Assembly: GCF_000972845.2 (NCBI RefSeq)
Contig: NC_040017.1
Span: 26,418,944-26,482,943, forward strand
Source: Larimichthys crocea
Taxonomy: Eukaryota > Chordata > Actinopteri > Sciaenidae
Direction: 5' to 3'
Length of the DNA: 64,000 bases
A program made the translations under genes and the position numbers. Below, piece after piece: positions 1-10,960 of this stretch (the stretch's first letter is position 1; each line of letters begins with the position of its first letter). The notes under the pieces were generated by a model. That model ran no database searches. It saw nothing but the letters and a program-made list of their open reading frames with translations, and had not been told where the DNA came from.

Positions 1-405
1 CTCTGCAGGTGTAACTCAACCTCTGTGACTGATTGAGTGTCATGACTCAGAAACAGGCCGAATATTTGAGCCTGTCAGCCGCTGCTAACTGACCTGGCAG
101 TGTAAATGAACCTGCCAGGAGGACAAACACACATATTCTCACTCACACACGCACACGAAGAACAACAACCAACGCAGAGGTTGCGTGTGTGTGTGTGTGT
201 GTGTGTGTGCAGCCGTCGCATGCAAACGCTGCGTGATAAACATCTGTGATTGACAGACGAGCCACATTTCTGGAGACAGACTGAGACAAAGATAACACAA
301 ACAAACCCATGTCACTGTGTGTGGACTGACACGACACCCCAACAACTCCCAAAAAGTGACTTTAACTCATTTTGTTCAACCCATTTCGTTCCCCAGGATC
401 CTGCC

Positions 406-443
<38 letters not shown>

Positions 444-870
444 AGAGCTGATGTTAAGTAGCGATAAGGTTGATTGGCAATGATTTTGTCACTGGCATGT
501 GGCCCCGCTGTTTTATCTGATGAGGAAGCGACATCGCTCCGTGTGGTGCTCATCGGTAACAGATGTGATCTCAGTAGTTTGATAGTGGAGCTCCGTGGCT
601 GCAGGCTGACAAAGAGAGACACTCAATTTTGTTTTAATGATGTCAATTTTAGAAAATTAAAAAGGAGAAACTGAAGATAAAAAGTACTTTACTCAACTAC
701 CGTACTGATGTATGTTTCCTCGACTTCTTACTTTGCTTCTTCTCTTATTTCATAACATTTAAAACTAGAAATACGAGTAAAAGTTAACCCTTCACTCTGA
801 GAACTTATCACACTTTAATTGGACTGGGGAATCATGATGTTGCAATGATTACTGTCACCTCACTACCTCC

Positions 871-1117
871 CCAGTCGGCTGGGGCCTTTCAGTTTGCATG
901 TTCTCTCCGGGTACTCCAGCTTCCTCCCACAGTCCAAAGACATGAACCATAACAGGTTAATTGGTGACTCTAAATTGCCCGTAGGTGTGAACGTGAGCGT
1001 GACTGGTTTTTTGGTTCTGTGATAAACCGGCGATTTGTCCGACCCAATGTTAGCTGGAACTGTCTCCAGCCCCCATGAGGCTGATAAGGATATGCAGTTA
1101 TAGCAAACGGATGGATG
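871..1117 (+). repeat. Degenerate teleost interspersed repeat, family unassigned
   Basis: The segment carries phrases I recognise from a very abundant fish repeat: a 'gtttgcatgttctc' block, then 'cttcctcccacagtccaaag', 'taaattgccc', a 'ctccagcccccatgag' block and a terminal 'gatggatg' stretch. The blocks occur in the expected order on the plus strand. It is diverged and has no coding capacity. The resemblance is from memory; I cannot assign a Repbase family name. Confidence 0.6.
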
Positions 1118-1904
1118 TTAACACAATGAATGCAGGACATGGTCTTCACATTTTCAATTTTAAATCAACAGACAGTGCCCGACCTGAACATTCAGCTTTA
1201 CTGGCAGGACAAAGTGAAATGTGAAATATGGCGACTGAAACGCAAACACAACACACAGTCTTCAAACTTCCACTTGGATCAGGTCTGCTGGAGGAAGTTT
1301 CTCTGTTATGAATTTAGCAACAAACCCAAAGTACAAAAAGTAATTATGTTGAAATATTTCAGAGAATGAAGGGAAAGTCTTGCTGGTGTTCCTCAACGAG
1401 ACAGCCGAGGCACTGTTTGATTGTTTCGATGTGGAATTCTAATGATGCAAACAATTTAAAGCAAAAACTGTTTACTTGACATGTACCTCCACTGAAACCA
1501 TGGACGCAGTTATGTTAAATTTTAGGAAAGACAGTGAGGAATCAGTCACTCAAAGCACCAGTGTGAGGACGATTAAGCAGATGAGCCTCTTACAGTCAGA
1601 TATCTGTGTGTGTGTGTGTGTGAGGTCAGATTACAGCAGAGCTGTTTCCCCTAACAAAGACAAGGTCAGCGCAGAAACGGCCTTACTTAGCCCTCTCGTG
1701 TGTGCACGTAAATGTCTGTATACAACCGGGTCAGCTGCTCTGTCCAAAGTCACTGTTCCACACCAGTGACCGTCACGTTATCACAGTTTCCTTTCAACTG
1801 TTTTGATGTGTGGTGACGGACTTTTCTAAGGCCTCTTGTGGGTAACACTGATGTGAACACTGATTGCACTGAGCTGCGTCACACGGCTCATTTTTGAAAT
1901 CTTT

Positions 1905-2250
1905 TGAGCATCTTCGCGGTCCCCGAAGGATGATTTCTAATGTTTTTGATGAGCCAAGTGATCTTTCCTCTGGTCACTGTAAGATTGCAGGATTTATTAA
2001 GCACATTCCAGGACGTGATGATGTACGCTCACGCTCCTCAGAGAAACGAAACACTATCGTCGTCACGTTCAGGTCGCTGAACACATTGTGCTTTTCCGAT
2101 GGATCTCTGTCCTTGTGTGACCTTCCATTAAGTCAAGTTATACACAAGACAACTGCTGGCCAGGTTCCCATAAAAATGTCCGTGGATGTTCTTGGAACTT
2201 TGTTGATTTTGGTGATCTTGGGGAATTTTCACTTTCACAGAGGATTCAGA
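1905..2250 (+). repeat. Possible degenerate copy of an ancient teleost repeat
   Basis: Blocks such as 'gaaggatgatttctaatg', 'gatctttcctctggtcac' and 'tttggtgatcttggggaa' resemble, with many mismatches, a common fish repeat whose hallmark is 'aactttggtgatccc...ttttcctctag'. A 120-codon open frame spans it, but no domain is recognisable and I regard the frame as chance. Confidence 0.35.
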
Positions 2251-3870
2251 TGGTGAAAAACACCAACATCTGGTGGGTGTTAACGGCGGCAATAAGATTT
2301 AGCTGATAATATGATGATCTTTAATTCAAATTCAAGCTTTTCCGTGATAAATATCTCAGTGAAGCTGCCACATCCAGACTGAAAAGGCTTATTTCTAAAA
2401 TCGATCAATCTAGGAGGAATGAGAAGAAGCTGAAACATAGAAAAAAACTCTGGAGGAAGGCGGGTCGCAGAGCTTAAGAACATTTTAAAGTCAAGTGATT
2501 GGAAGCATGTGTGGATTCATATCAGCCATATGCAAAAATATCAAGGCGGTCCAAGATGTATAAACAGGAGCAGAGCTCCGGGTGGAGAAGGTGGAACAGA
2601 AAGTGAGCTCCCATCCTGCCTCTCTCTCTCTCTGTGCATGCATGTTCAGGTCGTGTTCACATGGAGGCTTACATAATGCTTATCATATGTCCTGGACTTT
2701 GTTTGCACTCTATGCAAGGTCTTCCTGTGCCTGCACGGTGTGTCAGCATGTTCTGTGTTAGAAAGTCACCCAGATAGACTTCTGCTGCCTCGCTGTACTC
2801 GACGCTGCTCTCTTGTATCTCGGTCCATCTGTGCAGCCGAATATTAGAGGAAAAGGGTTCGGCTGTTCGGCTGTGTGTGTGTGTGTGTGTTGAGGGTGTG
2901 TTCCTTCCTGGCAGTTGTTAAATGGTTTGCTTTCACCGCGACAGGGATTTCATTCACTTCCCGAATAACCAAACCAAAATGCCTGAAAGCTGCAGATCTC
3001 CAGAGTGTCCCGACAAGAAATCGAAGTGCATTAAACGTAAATGAAATGAATCCAGGAAATGAGCCTGAAACACAAAGTTTGTTGCTTCACGTCTGACGAG
3101 GCGAGAGGGTGAAATGAAGTGAAGACGAGCTGCAGCCGTGACAGATTTTCTGTTTCTATTTCTGCATTTGTGGTATGAGAACTGGAGAATGTAAATTACT
3201 GCACAAAGAGTGTCATGTTGTAGTTTGAACTCATCACAAACTCTGCAGCCAGACATGATGCAGCTGATTTTAAATACGAGTTTACAGAGATACCTAGCTG
3301 CATTAATAAAGTATTTATCATCTTTACTCTGTCCTCTCTGTCTCCTGTATGTTTTATTTGTTTCCTTATTTTAGGTGTGTCATGGATGTAGATGTACTGA
3401 AACAAACACAAAAGTTATTTTCTTCTTTGTTCTGTCTTCTAGGACGTTTAGTCCGGAGAACATGGACGGTCTGTCGCCTCCCTGATGGTGAAGCTCTGTA
3501 AAGTCATTCCTGCATCCCGGAGGAGTTTTGTGTGTCATCAGCCTTGAGACACACCCACACACACATGCTGATGTTCAGCCTCTCCTTCTCACAGTGGACC
3601 TGGCAGACGTCTAATCTCTAAAAGATTGATGAGACCGTGTCCAGGCGCAAGAGGCCTGGCTCAGCGTCGATAAGGCAGCTTTCATTTCACCACGTTTTAT
3701 CCCTCGCTCCTTCCTTTCTTCTCCTCTTTTCCTCGCGCTGAGGGACGCTGTGGTTGGCTTTGAAGCGTGAGAGAGGATTATGACACACCGAGCCCCTCGG
3801 GTGAGGTGTGTTTTAAACGGGAAACATGAAATGTCTCGGAAATGACAGTTCTGTTTTCTTCCGTTGCTCC

Positions 3871-4051
3871 ATGTTAGACAGCCGTGTGGTAGCCGAGCCG
3901 GACGCCGGGGTCGGCATGTCACTGTCAAACTGCTGGAGCTGGAATATAGTGAAACTACAGAGAGACACCCAGAGCTGAGAGTAGCTGAACACGCATCACA
4001 CACACACACACCTGCACACACAAACACACCCAGAGTGTTCCACACAGGACA
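3871..4051 (+). promoter_or_regulatory. Probable 5' untranslated region of gpr4
   Basis: This is the sequence immediately 5' of the gpr4 start codon. An ATG at 3871 opens a short upstream frame of about 36 codons that stops before the receptor start and is in a different frame. An interrupted (CA)n tract lies at about 3996-4027. No TATA box or confident transcription start is visible, so the 5' limit is arbitrary. Confidence 0.35.
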
Positions 4052-4180
4052 ATGTGCAACATCTCGTTCTGTAATGTGGACAGTAAGGTGGACCAGTTCT
4101 TCCAGCCCACACTCTACATCATAGTCATCGTTCTGGGGCTGCCCACTAACTGCATGGCCCTGTGGGCTGCCTACATGCAG
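4052..4180 (+). CDS. gpr4: gpr4 proton-sensing GPCR, coding exon 1 (residues 1-43)
   Basis: This is the first coding exon of a class A G-protein-coupled receptor that best matches GPR4, a plasma-membrane receptor activated by extracellular protons and coupled to Gs and other G proteins. The start ATG at 4052 has A at -3. Residues 1-43 give the extracellular N-terminus, with an N-glycosylation site N-I-S at residues 3-5 and Cys7, then transmembrane helix 1 with the GLPTNC motif and the family signature ALWAAY. The exon ends in phase 0 at a cag|gtgagg donor. Removing the introns gives one uninterrupted 371-codon frame (exons 4052-4180, 5645-5909, 6428-7149); human GPR4 has 362 residues. Closest alternatives are the paralogues GPR65, GPR68 and GPR132, but identity to GPR4 is far higher throughout. 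Confidence 0.93.
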
Positions 4181-4190
4181 GTGAGGAGGA

Positions 4191-4237
<47 letters not shown>

Positions 4238-5644
4238 TTCTATCAGCTGATGATTAACCATCTAATCATTTCAGTCTTGTATTTTCTGTTTGGTAGTTAC
4301 AATTTTGATGAATATATCTCGTTCAGATGTACTTGACTTAAATGTTTTTGTACTGAGAGCACCTGAACCGGTCGGCACAGTCAGAAGACGTGTCGCAGTG
4401 TCCGGTTTGGTTTCTCGATTTGGTACCAAAAATATCAACAAACACACTTGATAACAAGTAACTATGGAGAGTTACAAATGTTAGTGATGTGTAGTAAATG
4501 ATAAATGATAACAGGTAACGTGATTATGTTTTCACTGTGTAACGAGACACGCCTGACACGACTCGTTACATACAGTCAACAGAGCTGGGCAGATTTTCCC
4601 AGACAGCATTTCCCACAGAGCGTCCGTTTGCTTTGGCAGCGGCACGACGGATTGTTATTGACTTTTCATTCAAGCGAGTTCACTAACTCATAAAGCACAA
4701 ACATGAGAAAAAGGGAGTGACAGCTGAACTTATTTTAAGTTTATTGTTTCGCCTCTTGTCTCAGCATCTACGCTCTTGTTGTGATTTTGCTGAGAGTCAC
4801 TTAATGACAACACCTGAGCTGAATCCAAAGCATGGAAATACTTGGGCGTACTTTTTATAGCAGGGCAGCTCTGCCTAAATATCAAGAGTGTAATATTAAA
4901 ACTGCATGAGAAGCAGAGCTGTCTCCGAGGAGCTGGGTCTCAATCCGAGGGATGACAACTCAAATTAGAAAAGCTTAACACAGTGGACGAGCTGAACTGC
5001 TTCCTCTGAAATATCTCCCCACAACATTTTGCATTTCTTCCTTGTTTTGACATCCAGCAAAGCCGAACGATTTGCATCTGATCACATCACAACATCATCG
5101 TTTGCATTGCACAGATATGGAGTCTGTAATAAATAAACAAAGAAACGCGGCTAATAAAAAGGCCGTTGGCCTCAGTTACATCTGTTCTATGCAGCTGAAG
5201 AGAGCGTGATTATCTCACAGAACAGGAAGACCCAAACACGGCCAACTTGGATAACAGTCCAGGAAAAACAGGGAATGCATTACGGAGTTGTTTTCTTGTT
5301 GGCTCCTGATGGACAGATAGCTTTACTTGTTGCTAAAGAAACTAAGTGCAGGTAATTGTAGCTGCGCGGCTCGGAGCACCAGGAGAAGGTTCTCAGGTCC
5401 AACAACCCCATGCTGGTGGTGATGAACAGTGCTGCATCCAAACTGGAGCCTGGGGAGCAGACAGCAGAATCGGGCTCAGCAGCACTCAGTGGTCAGATAG
5501 TCTGTTAGAATAAATAAAAGTATGAAATAAAAGTCACCTGATGAAAGTTTGACTTGCTGAAGTCAAACGAACAAGTTTAAATCTTCATCCCTCTCTCATC
5601 GTGCCTCACCGATTCTCTCCTCCCGTCATCATTCCTCCCTCCAG
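4181..5644 (+). other. gpr4 intron 1
   Basis: The 1,464-base intron lies between the TM1 exon and the TM2-TM3 exon. The donor is gtgagg and the acceptor is a pyrimidine-rich tract (ctctcatcg...cattcctccctccag). A 41-base CA repeat starts 15 bases after the donor. No other gene or repeat family is recognised inside it. Confidence 0.85.
4195..4235 (+). repeat. (CA)n microsatellite, 41 bases, in gpr4 intron 1
   Basis: A pure CA dinucleotide run begins 15 bases downstream of the exon 1 splice donor. Confidence 0.98.
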
Positions 5645-5909
5645 GTCCGCCAACGCAATGAGCTCGGCATCTACTTGATCAACCTGTCAGTGGCCGACCT
5701 CCTCTACATCACCACTCTTCCTCTGTGGATTGACTACTTCCTACAGCACGATGACTGGATCCACGGTCAGGAGAGCTGCAAGCTGTTCGGCTTCATCTTC
5801 TACACCAACATCTACGTCAGCATCGCCTTTCTCTGCTGTATATCACTGGACAGGTACCTGGCTGTGGCATACCCTCTGCGCTTTGCCAAGGTGCGACGCA
5901 TCAAAACAG
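5645..5909 (+). CDS. gpr4: gpr4 coding exon 2 (residues 44-131, TM2 to ICL2)
   Basis: The exon encodes the first intracellular loop (V-R-Q-R-N-E), TM2 with N-L-S-V-A-D, extracellular loop 1, TM3 and the second intracellular loop. Cys88 is the conserved TM3-end cysteine expected to pair with Cys166 in extracellular loop 2. The G-protein-coupling motif Asp-Arg-Tyr is at residues 112-114, followed by L-A-V-A-Y-P-L-R-F. Residues 77-78 are Gln-His where human GPR4 has His79-His80, so the first candidate pH-sensing histidine is replaced. The acceptor is ccag|gtccgc in phase 0; the exon ends in phase 1 at aaaacag|gtacgc, and the split codon is completed to Ala132 by exon 3. Confidence 0.94.
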
Positions 5910-6427
5910 GTACGCAGGGATGTGATGATGGCTCCTTTTTCTGAAATCATCCCTATAACAGATTCATGTAAAAACAACAGGTCCCCTTTAAATGTAATCT
6001 TTGACATTGACAACATTTGTTGGGAGGAGAAGTAAGTAAGTTTCCAGTATAACAGTCAGTACTTTCAAATCTGACCTCATCCTGTTTTTGCAGGATAAAT
6101 ATGTTGCATTTGACGATTAGTTCCCCAAATCGTGCTGCAGCTGAGCGCAGAGAGGATGTGTGTCTTCAAATCTGACATTCCCTGACAGGACAGGAAATTC
6201 AGTTTGTGCACAGATAAGATCACTTCCATGTGAAAATATGTTTTTATAAATGACTAATTAAATGAGGAAGTCTACTAAAGTCATTACTTAAAAAAAATGC
6301 AAGATCCCAGACTAACTAAGGATGGAAACAGGATCTTCATGAACTGATACAGGCCTGCTGTTTGGGGAGTGATTGCTCAGGGTGCTATGGTGTCACTCAT
6401 CCAATGTTTTTCTCTCTTTTTCTGCAG
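5910..6427 (+). other. gpr4 intron 2
   Basis: This is a 518-base intron between the ICL2 exon and the TM4-to-C-terminus exon. The donor is gtacgc and the acceptor is ttttctctctttttctgcag, with a strong polypyrimidine tract. No repeat or gene is seen inside. Confidence 0.88.
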
Positions 6428-7149
6428 CCGTCATGGTCAGCGCCATGGTGTGGATCATCGAGATCGTAGCCAACTCCGCTCCTCTCTTCCACGATGAGCT
6501 CTTCCAGGATCGGTTCAACCACACCTTCTGTTTTGAGAAGTATCCCATGCAGGACTGGGTGGCAGGCATGAACCTCTACAGGACATTTCTGGGGTTCCTC
6601 GCTCCATGGACAGCCATGCTTGTCGCCTACCGCGGGATCCTGGCAGCGGTGCGCTGCAACGTCTCCACAGAGCGTCAGGAAAAGGCCAAAATTCAGCGCC
6701 TGGCATTGAGCCTGATCCTGATTGTCTTGCTCTGCTTTGGACCGTACCACGTCCTCCTACTGGTGCGGAGTGTCATGTTTCTAAAAAAACCATGTGACTG
6801 CAGTTCAGAGGAGACCTTGTTTGCAGCGTACCATGTGTCGCTGGCGCTGACCAGCCTCAACTGTGTCGCAGACCCCATTCTGTACTGTTTTGTCAATGAG
6901 GGAGCGAGACACGACGTCGGCCGTGCTCTCTCGGCTTTGCTGTCGGCAGCTTGCCACAGAAGTTCTTCTTCCTCACCGTCGCACGCTGACATACTCAACG
7001 CTGGTTCAGTGACGATGGAAACGCCACTGTCAGCGAAGAAACAGCCTTGTGTTTATGCCGAAGGAGGCAAGACGAGTAGCTACAAGACAGAACTGGTGGC
7101 ACTAAAGGAGGAGTGTCTCCAGATGACCATCCTCAGTGTTAAGAAGTGA
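6428..7149 (+). CDS. gpr4: gpr4 coding exon 3 (residues 132-371, TM4 to C-terminus)
   Basis: The exon encodes TM4, extracellular loop 2, TM5, TM6, TM7 and the cytoplasmic tail, ending at the TGA at 7147-7149. His153, His163 and His267 align with human His155, His165 and His269, positions tied to proton sensing in the family. Cys166 and the N-H-T glycosylation site (162-164) lie in loop 2. The [10 protein letters not shown] loop before TM6 is the GPR4 signature, TM6 carries F-G-P-Y-H, and TM7 carries the D-P-I-L-Y motif (280-284). The tail is serine-rich (about residues 305-315), suggesting phosphorylation and arrestin sites by analogy. It is slightly longer than the human tail. The frame is intact and there is no sign of decay. 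Confidence 0.95.
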
Positions 7150-7345
7150 CCTCTACCTGGTGGTCCTCAGTGGATAGAGGAAGCTCCTAACACTGGCAGG
7201 GTCTGATGTCTTCTGGCCTGGCAGGCTGAAATCAGATGATTCATGGGGCTGTAGATGCCCGGGGTAATAGCTTCCACTAAATGGCACATTACCGAGCCGG
7301 AATGGGGATGAGATTGATGAAATAAACAAGACATACCGTCTGGAG
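7150..7345 (+). terminator. gpr4 3' untranslated region with candidate poly(A) signal
   Basis: An AATAAA hexamer lies at 7321-7326, about 172 bases after the gpr4 stop codon. It is the first canonical signal downstream of the stop. The true cleavage site cannot be read from sequence, and a longer 3' UTR is possible. Confidence 0.5.
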
Positions 7346-7574
7346 ACACAGTAGCAGCCTCTCTGAGATCGAAACAAAATTGTTGGGTGAACGAAAGATA
7401 GAGAGAGAGAGAGACTGCTATTGTTAGATCCTCGACACCAGCGAGGCAGAGAATGTTAAGTTTGGCGTGACATTGGTGGTGGTCGTAAATCGTTTGTACT
7501 GTGACCATTTTAGGACGTCTCAGACTCAGTCAGGCTCAGTTCTGTGTTGCTGATTTGGTTCTACTTTCATTACT

Positions 7575-7690
7575 TCAAGGATTCAGCCTCAGTGGATCAT
7601 GAATGTCTGTACCAAATCTGCTGCCAACCCATCCAGTAAATGTTGAGATATTTCAGCCTGGACCAAAGTGTTGGACCGACCAGCTGACAT
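7575..7690 (+). repeat. Copy of a common teleost interspersed repeat
   Basis: The blocks 'gatcatgaatgtctgtacca', 'ccatccagtaaatgttgaga', 'tatttcagcctggaccaaag' and 'ttggaccgaccagctgac' occur in order. They match my memory of a very abundant percomorph repeat ('...aatagttgttgagatatttcagtctgg...'). It is moderately diverged and non-coding. It may belong to the same family as the 1905-2250 segment. Confidence 0.6.
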
Positions 7691-10079
7691 CTCTACAGTC
7701 AATAAGGATCACAACTTGGATATTTGGACAGTTTCCAACTGTTCCAGAAGTTATTCACAATGCAGACGAACACGTTCTTGAATATTTAAGTGGAGTTATT
7801 TAAACAGACAACACTCTGCATGGCTGAGTATTGTTAGTGGTCTGAGTGGAGACACCTTTGCACACACCCAGCCGGACAAAGGGCGGATGTCGGAGGTTCG
7901 ACACACAGATCACCACTTTGGAATATCTAAGTAAGAGATTGTAGATTACTGGTCGAAACATTTTTAATGCTTGTTGGAAATTGTTTTATTAGATTCTTGA
8001 AGGAAACAGTGAAGCCTTATGAAGTACCTCAGCTTGTAAACTGTGATAGCAACGAGGCTTAGAAAGCAAGTGTCTCTTATGCAATGTGAGCAGAAGTTTT
8101 CATTTTTACCACAGACGGCAAAAGTAACTCCAAAGACCAATGTATGACTTATTTCAACGACATTATGTGGAGCAGAAAAGCAGTGTCATAGCACAGAGAA
8201 ACAGATGAGATTAAAATTAGATTGCATGCAGTAGTTGCCAATAATTATTAAAGTACGGGGACTTGCACGCTGGAGGTCTAAAATCTGATTTTAAATGCAA
8301 AGTTTTTCTGAAACCATCTCCAAACATCTGACCTGATCCTCCTCACATTCCTAATGCAGACGCCTTCTAACTTCAACTCCCGAACTTCCTGAATGATGCA
8401 AAGTACACTGTTGTTTTTTCATCACGCGCATTGCACAACAAAGTTTTCAGATCCAACCCTCGTTTTTCCTGAAATGACAAAGAGTTGTACATCCCTCCCT
8501 GACGCAAGCGACACTACTTACTAACGTAGTTTGCCACATTAGAGACATGTCAAAAGTGTGACGAGGAGATTAAGAAACACTGGAATGAAACAAAGCAGCG
8601 ACGTAACACTGATTGTTTGATTTCAAAGTCATCGGCTAAAAATGTACAGCAAGCATGCCTCTCCTTTTGTACGTGAAGATGATTGTTCTTAATGTAACTA
8701 TAGCCGACAATTATAATCAGCCAATGCTGGATCAGCTGCCATATTTTGCCATATGTTCAGAACTTTCTGAAGTCATGAAATCTGAAAAAAAAACAACGTT
8801 CACATGCTGCAAACATGAGTGATCTCCTGTTTCCTACCTGGCAGCTTGTTTTTACATTAAGTCCAACACAAAGTGACCAAACAAGCTTTTTTTTTTTTTA
8901 GCATTTACAGCTGCTGACGTCACAAACTTAACAGCAGCTTGTACGACAGAGCGCTGAATGCTGTACATAAAGAATGTGTGGGCGCAGCATCTTAAACCTT
9001 TCTCTCAGTTTGCTTTTTTAAATTTTATTTTGGTCGTAACATTTCAACAAAAAGTCCATTTACATACAGAATGATCTGCTGTATGTTCACATGTATGACG
9101 ACAAACTCTCCCTGGCTCTGATAAGAGATTTTTTTAGGACATGTCTCATTTCCACTGGCCAACAATTACGTGTCAAAGATGAGAAATGTTTCAGAAAGTG
9201 TGCCGGTGCAGCAACACCATTTTTTATATAGTCTTGGCATGAGACCGTTCCTCTGCTGATGTTAAGGCAGATTTTTTTCAGCTGGTTAGTGTTGCCCTTA
9301 AATGTTGCTCTGTGTACCGTTGCTGTGGTCGTGCATCTGTATGTCATTCTGAGAGACGAGGTACCGGGCTTCATAACGTGTATTTGTTCATCAACAATGT
9401 CGGTGAGAAATAAATTATGCATACGAAACTTTGCATCCACGCGTGTGTGTTTGTTTGGATGATGGTGGATCATATTCTGTATTCAAATACACTGAGATCT
9501 TAAACATAAACAATCCTGTATCTGTGAGCTGGCGTTTGTGTTGTCGACAATCCAGGTCAGGGTAACTTAAACTAAGAGCTACAAATCACAGAAGAGCTGT
9601 GCATACTCCTGCAGCTCTGCAGGTATCCTGTGGTAACACATGAGAGAACAGGTCCGGGTCGCTGCCAGCGCAAAGTCACCTTCTTCACTGTGTCCTGTTC
9701 GAGACTCTCAATGACATGAAGGACACACTGTAGGATCTGTGCATGTGTGTGTGTGTATTTGCATGTGTTTCATTGAGCGTACTTGTCCATTTATCTTTGA
9801 CAATGCGTGTGTGTGTCCTTTCCATTGTACATCAGAGTGAACCTTATATTTACGACCTGTCCTGATGGGGGTAGGAACATAACCACTGTGCTGCAAGACA
9901 GGACAGTGTGTCCGTGTAGGTGTGTGGATGTATGTAAAGGTGCTGCACATGTGTGTTTTTGTACATGTGTGTGTGTGTGTGAAAGAAAAAGAGGGAAAGG
10001 CTCACGCTCTCACGTGTCTTTATGTTCTTGAGAGGAGAGGAAGGACATAACCGGCTCTCTCTGAGGGAACATTGTCTCT
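7691..10079. other. Intergenic sequence, no gene recognised
   Basis: The sequence is AT-moderate with poly(T) near 8887 and short TG tracts near 9745, 9807 and 9969. Open frames in it lack homology, splice context and codon-bias signals. I see nothing further that I can support. Confidence 0.5.
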
Positions 10080-10112
10080 CGCCCTCTATGCTTCACTGGT
10101 CTCCTCTGCTAT

Positions 10113-10198
10113 AGGTCTATATATAGCAGCTCACCAGAGGCCCTGCTGTCATTACCAAAAGCTCACCTGATTATTAGAGTGATATATTATCAGGTAAG
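10113..10198 (+). promoter_or_regulatory. MEF2/TATA-like site followed by a splice-donor-like site
   Basis: The decamer ctatatatag fits both the MEF2 consensus (CTA, four A/T, TAG) and a TATA-type element. About 70 bases downstream, the sequence atcag|gtaagg at about 10192-10198 would be a strong 5' splice site. Together they could mark a promoter and first non-coding exon. There is no coding sequence to anchor this, so it is only a candidate. Confidence 0.2.
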
Positions 10199-10564
10199 GA
10201 CACAGAAACGCCGCTGGGCCATAAGGGATGATTGTGCTGTTATTTTCATGCAATATTAAGATTTATTTCTGGCCTGTGTACGCCTCAGCATCGCACGTAA
10301 AACTGGAGCAGTTGAGCTCTGCAGTATACAGCCAGGAGAAGAGTTACAGAGGATGGAGACCAGCAGTTAGGACAACAAACGCTTCTATTTAACCTGAATT
10401 CACAGATTTTTTTTGGCCACATGGGGGCAGCAGAAACGAGCAGAAGCAAGCTTTATAAAAAAAATGTGCAAGATTTTTATGTCCAAAAGTAACAAGTCAA
10501 ATTATTTCATGTTCAAAGCTACAAGTGTAACAGCAACCTGATAAAACATGCACCAAGAAGACTC

Positions 10565-10960
10565 ATCTACATGTTTTAAAGGTATAATATGTAACATTTA
10601 CACATCGAATGCCCCCTACTATCAATACATGTCCATCTTTAGGCATCTGAAACTACTAGACCTGATGTTATATGTCTGTTGAGTTACATTATCCCAAATG
10701 TTTACAACAATGTTCAAACCCAGAGAAGTCCAGCATGTCATTATTCATGCATCTTCAATCCTTTACCTCGTCCGTGAACATGATTTGTGCCTGAGTCACA
10801 TCCAAGCGACGAACTCTGGAGGCGGAAGAAGCGGTACATCCAACATGCCGACGTCCAGCGGTGCATATTTTCGTCTCCAAAACAGAGCATCAAAAAGGCT
10901 CTGTCCATTCTTTATACTGTCAGTGGTCACATCATATAGACCTTCGTCAGCAGTGTGACA
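10565..10960. repeat. Possible teleost interspersed repeat
   Basis: The segment opens with 'ggtataatatgtaacattt...gccccctact', which resembles a fish repeat beginning 'ttatatgtaac...ctagatggcg', and closes with 'ctgtcagtggtcacatcata'. An 86-codon open frame inside it shows no domain. The family is unassigned and the resemblance is partial. Confidence 0.35.

Larger units (their letters stand above)
1..3850. other. Upstream flank of gpr4, no gene found
   Basis: No open frame here has recognisable homology or plausible exon structure. The segment holds short (TG)n/(CA)n tracts near 186, 408, 1604 and 2872 and two degenerate interspersed repeats listed separately. The rest is AT-moderate unique-looking sequence. 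A non-coding 5' exon of gpr4 could lie here, but no signal decides it. Confidence 0.6.

Noticed and set aside
1894..2256. 120-codon open frame ending in a hydrophobic stretch
   Set aside because: It overlaps a segment that resembles a degenerate fish repeat. The hydrophobic C-terminus is not preceded by any recognisable domain.
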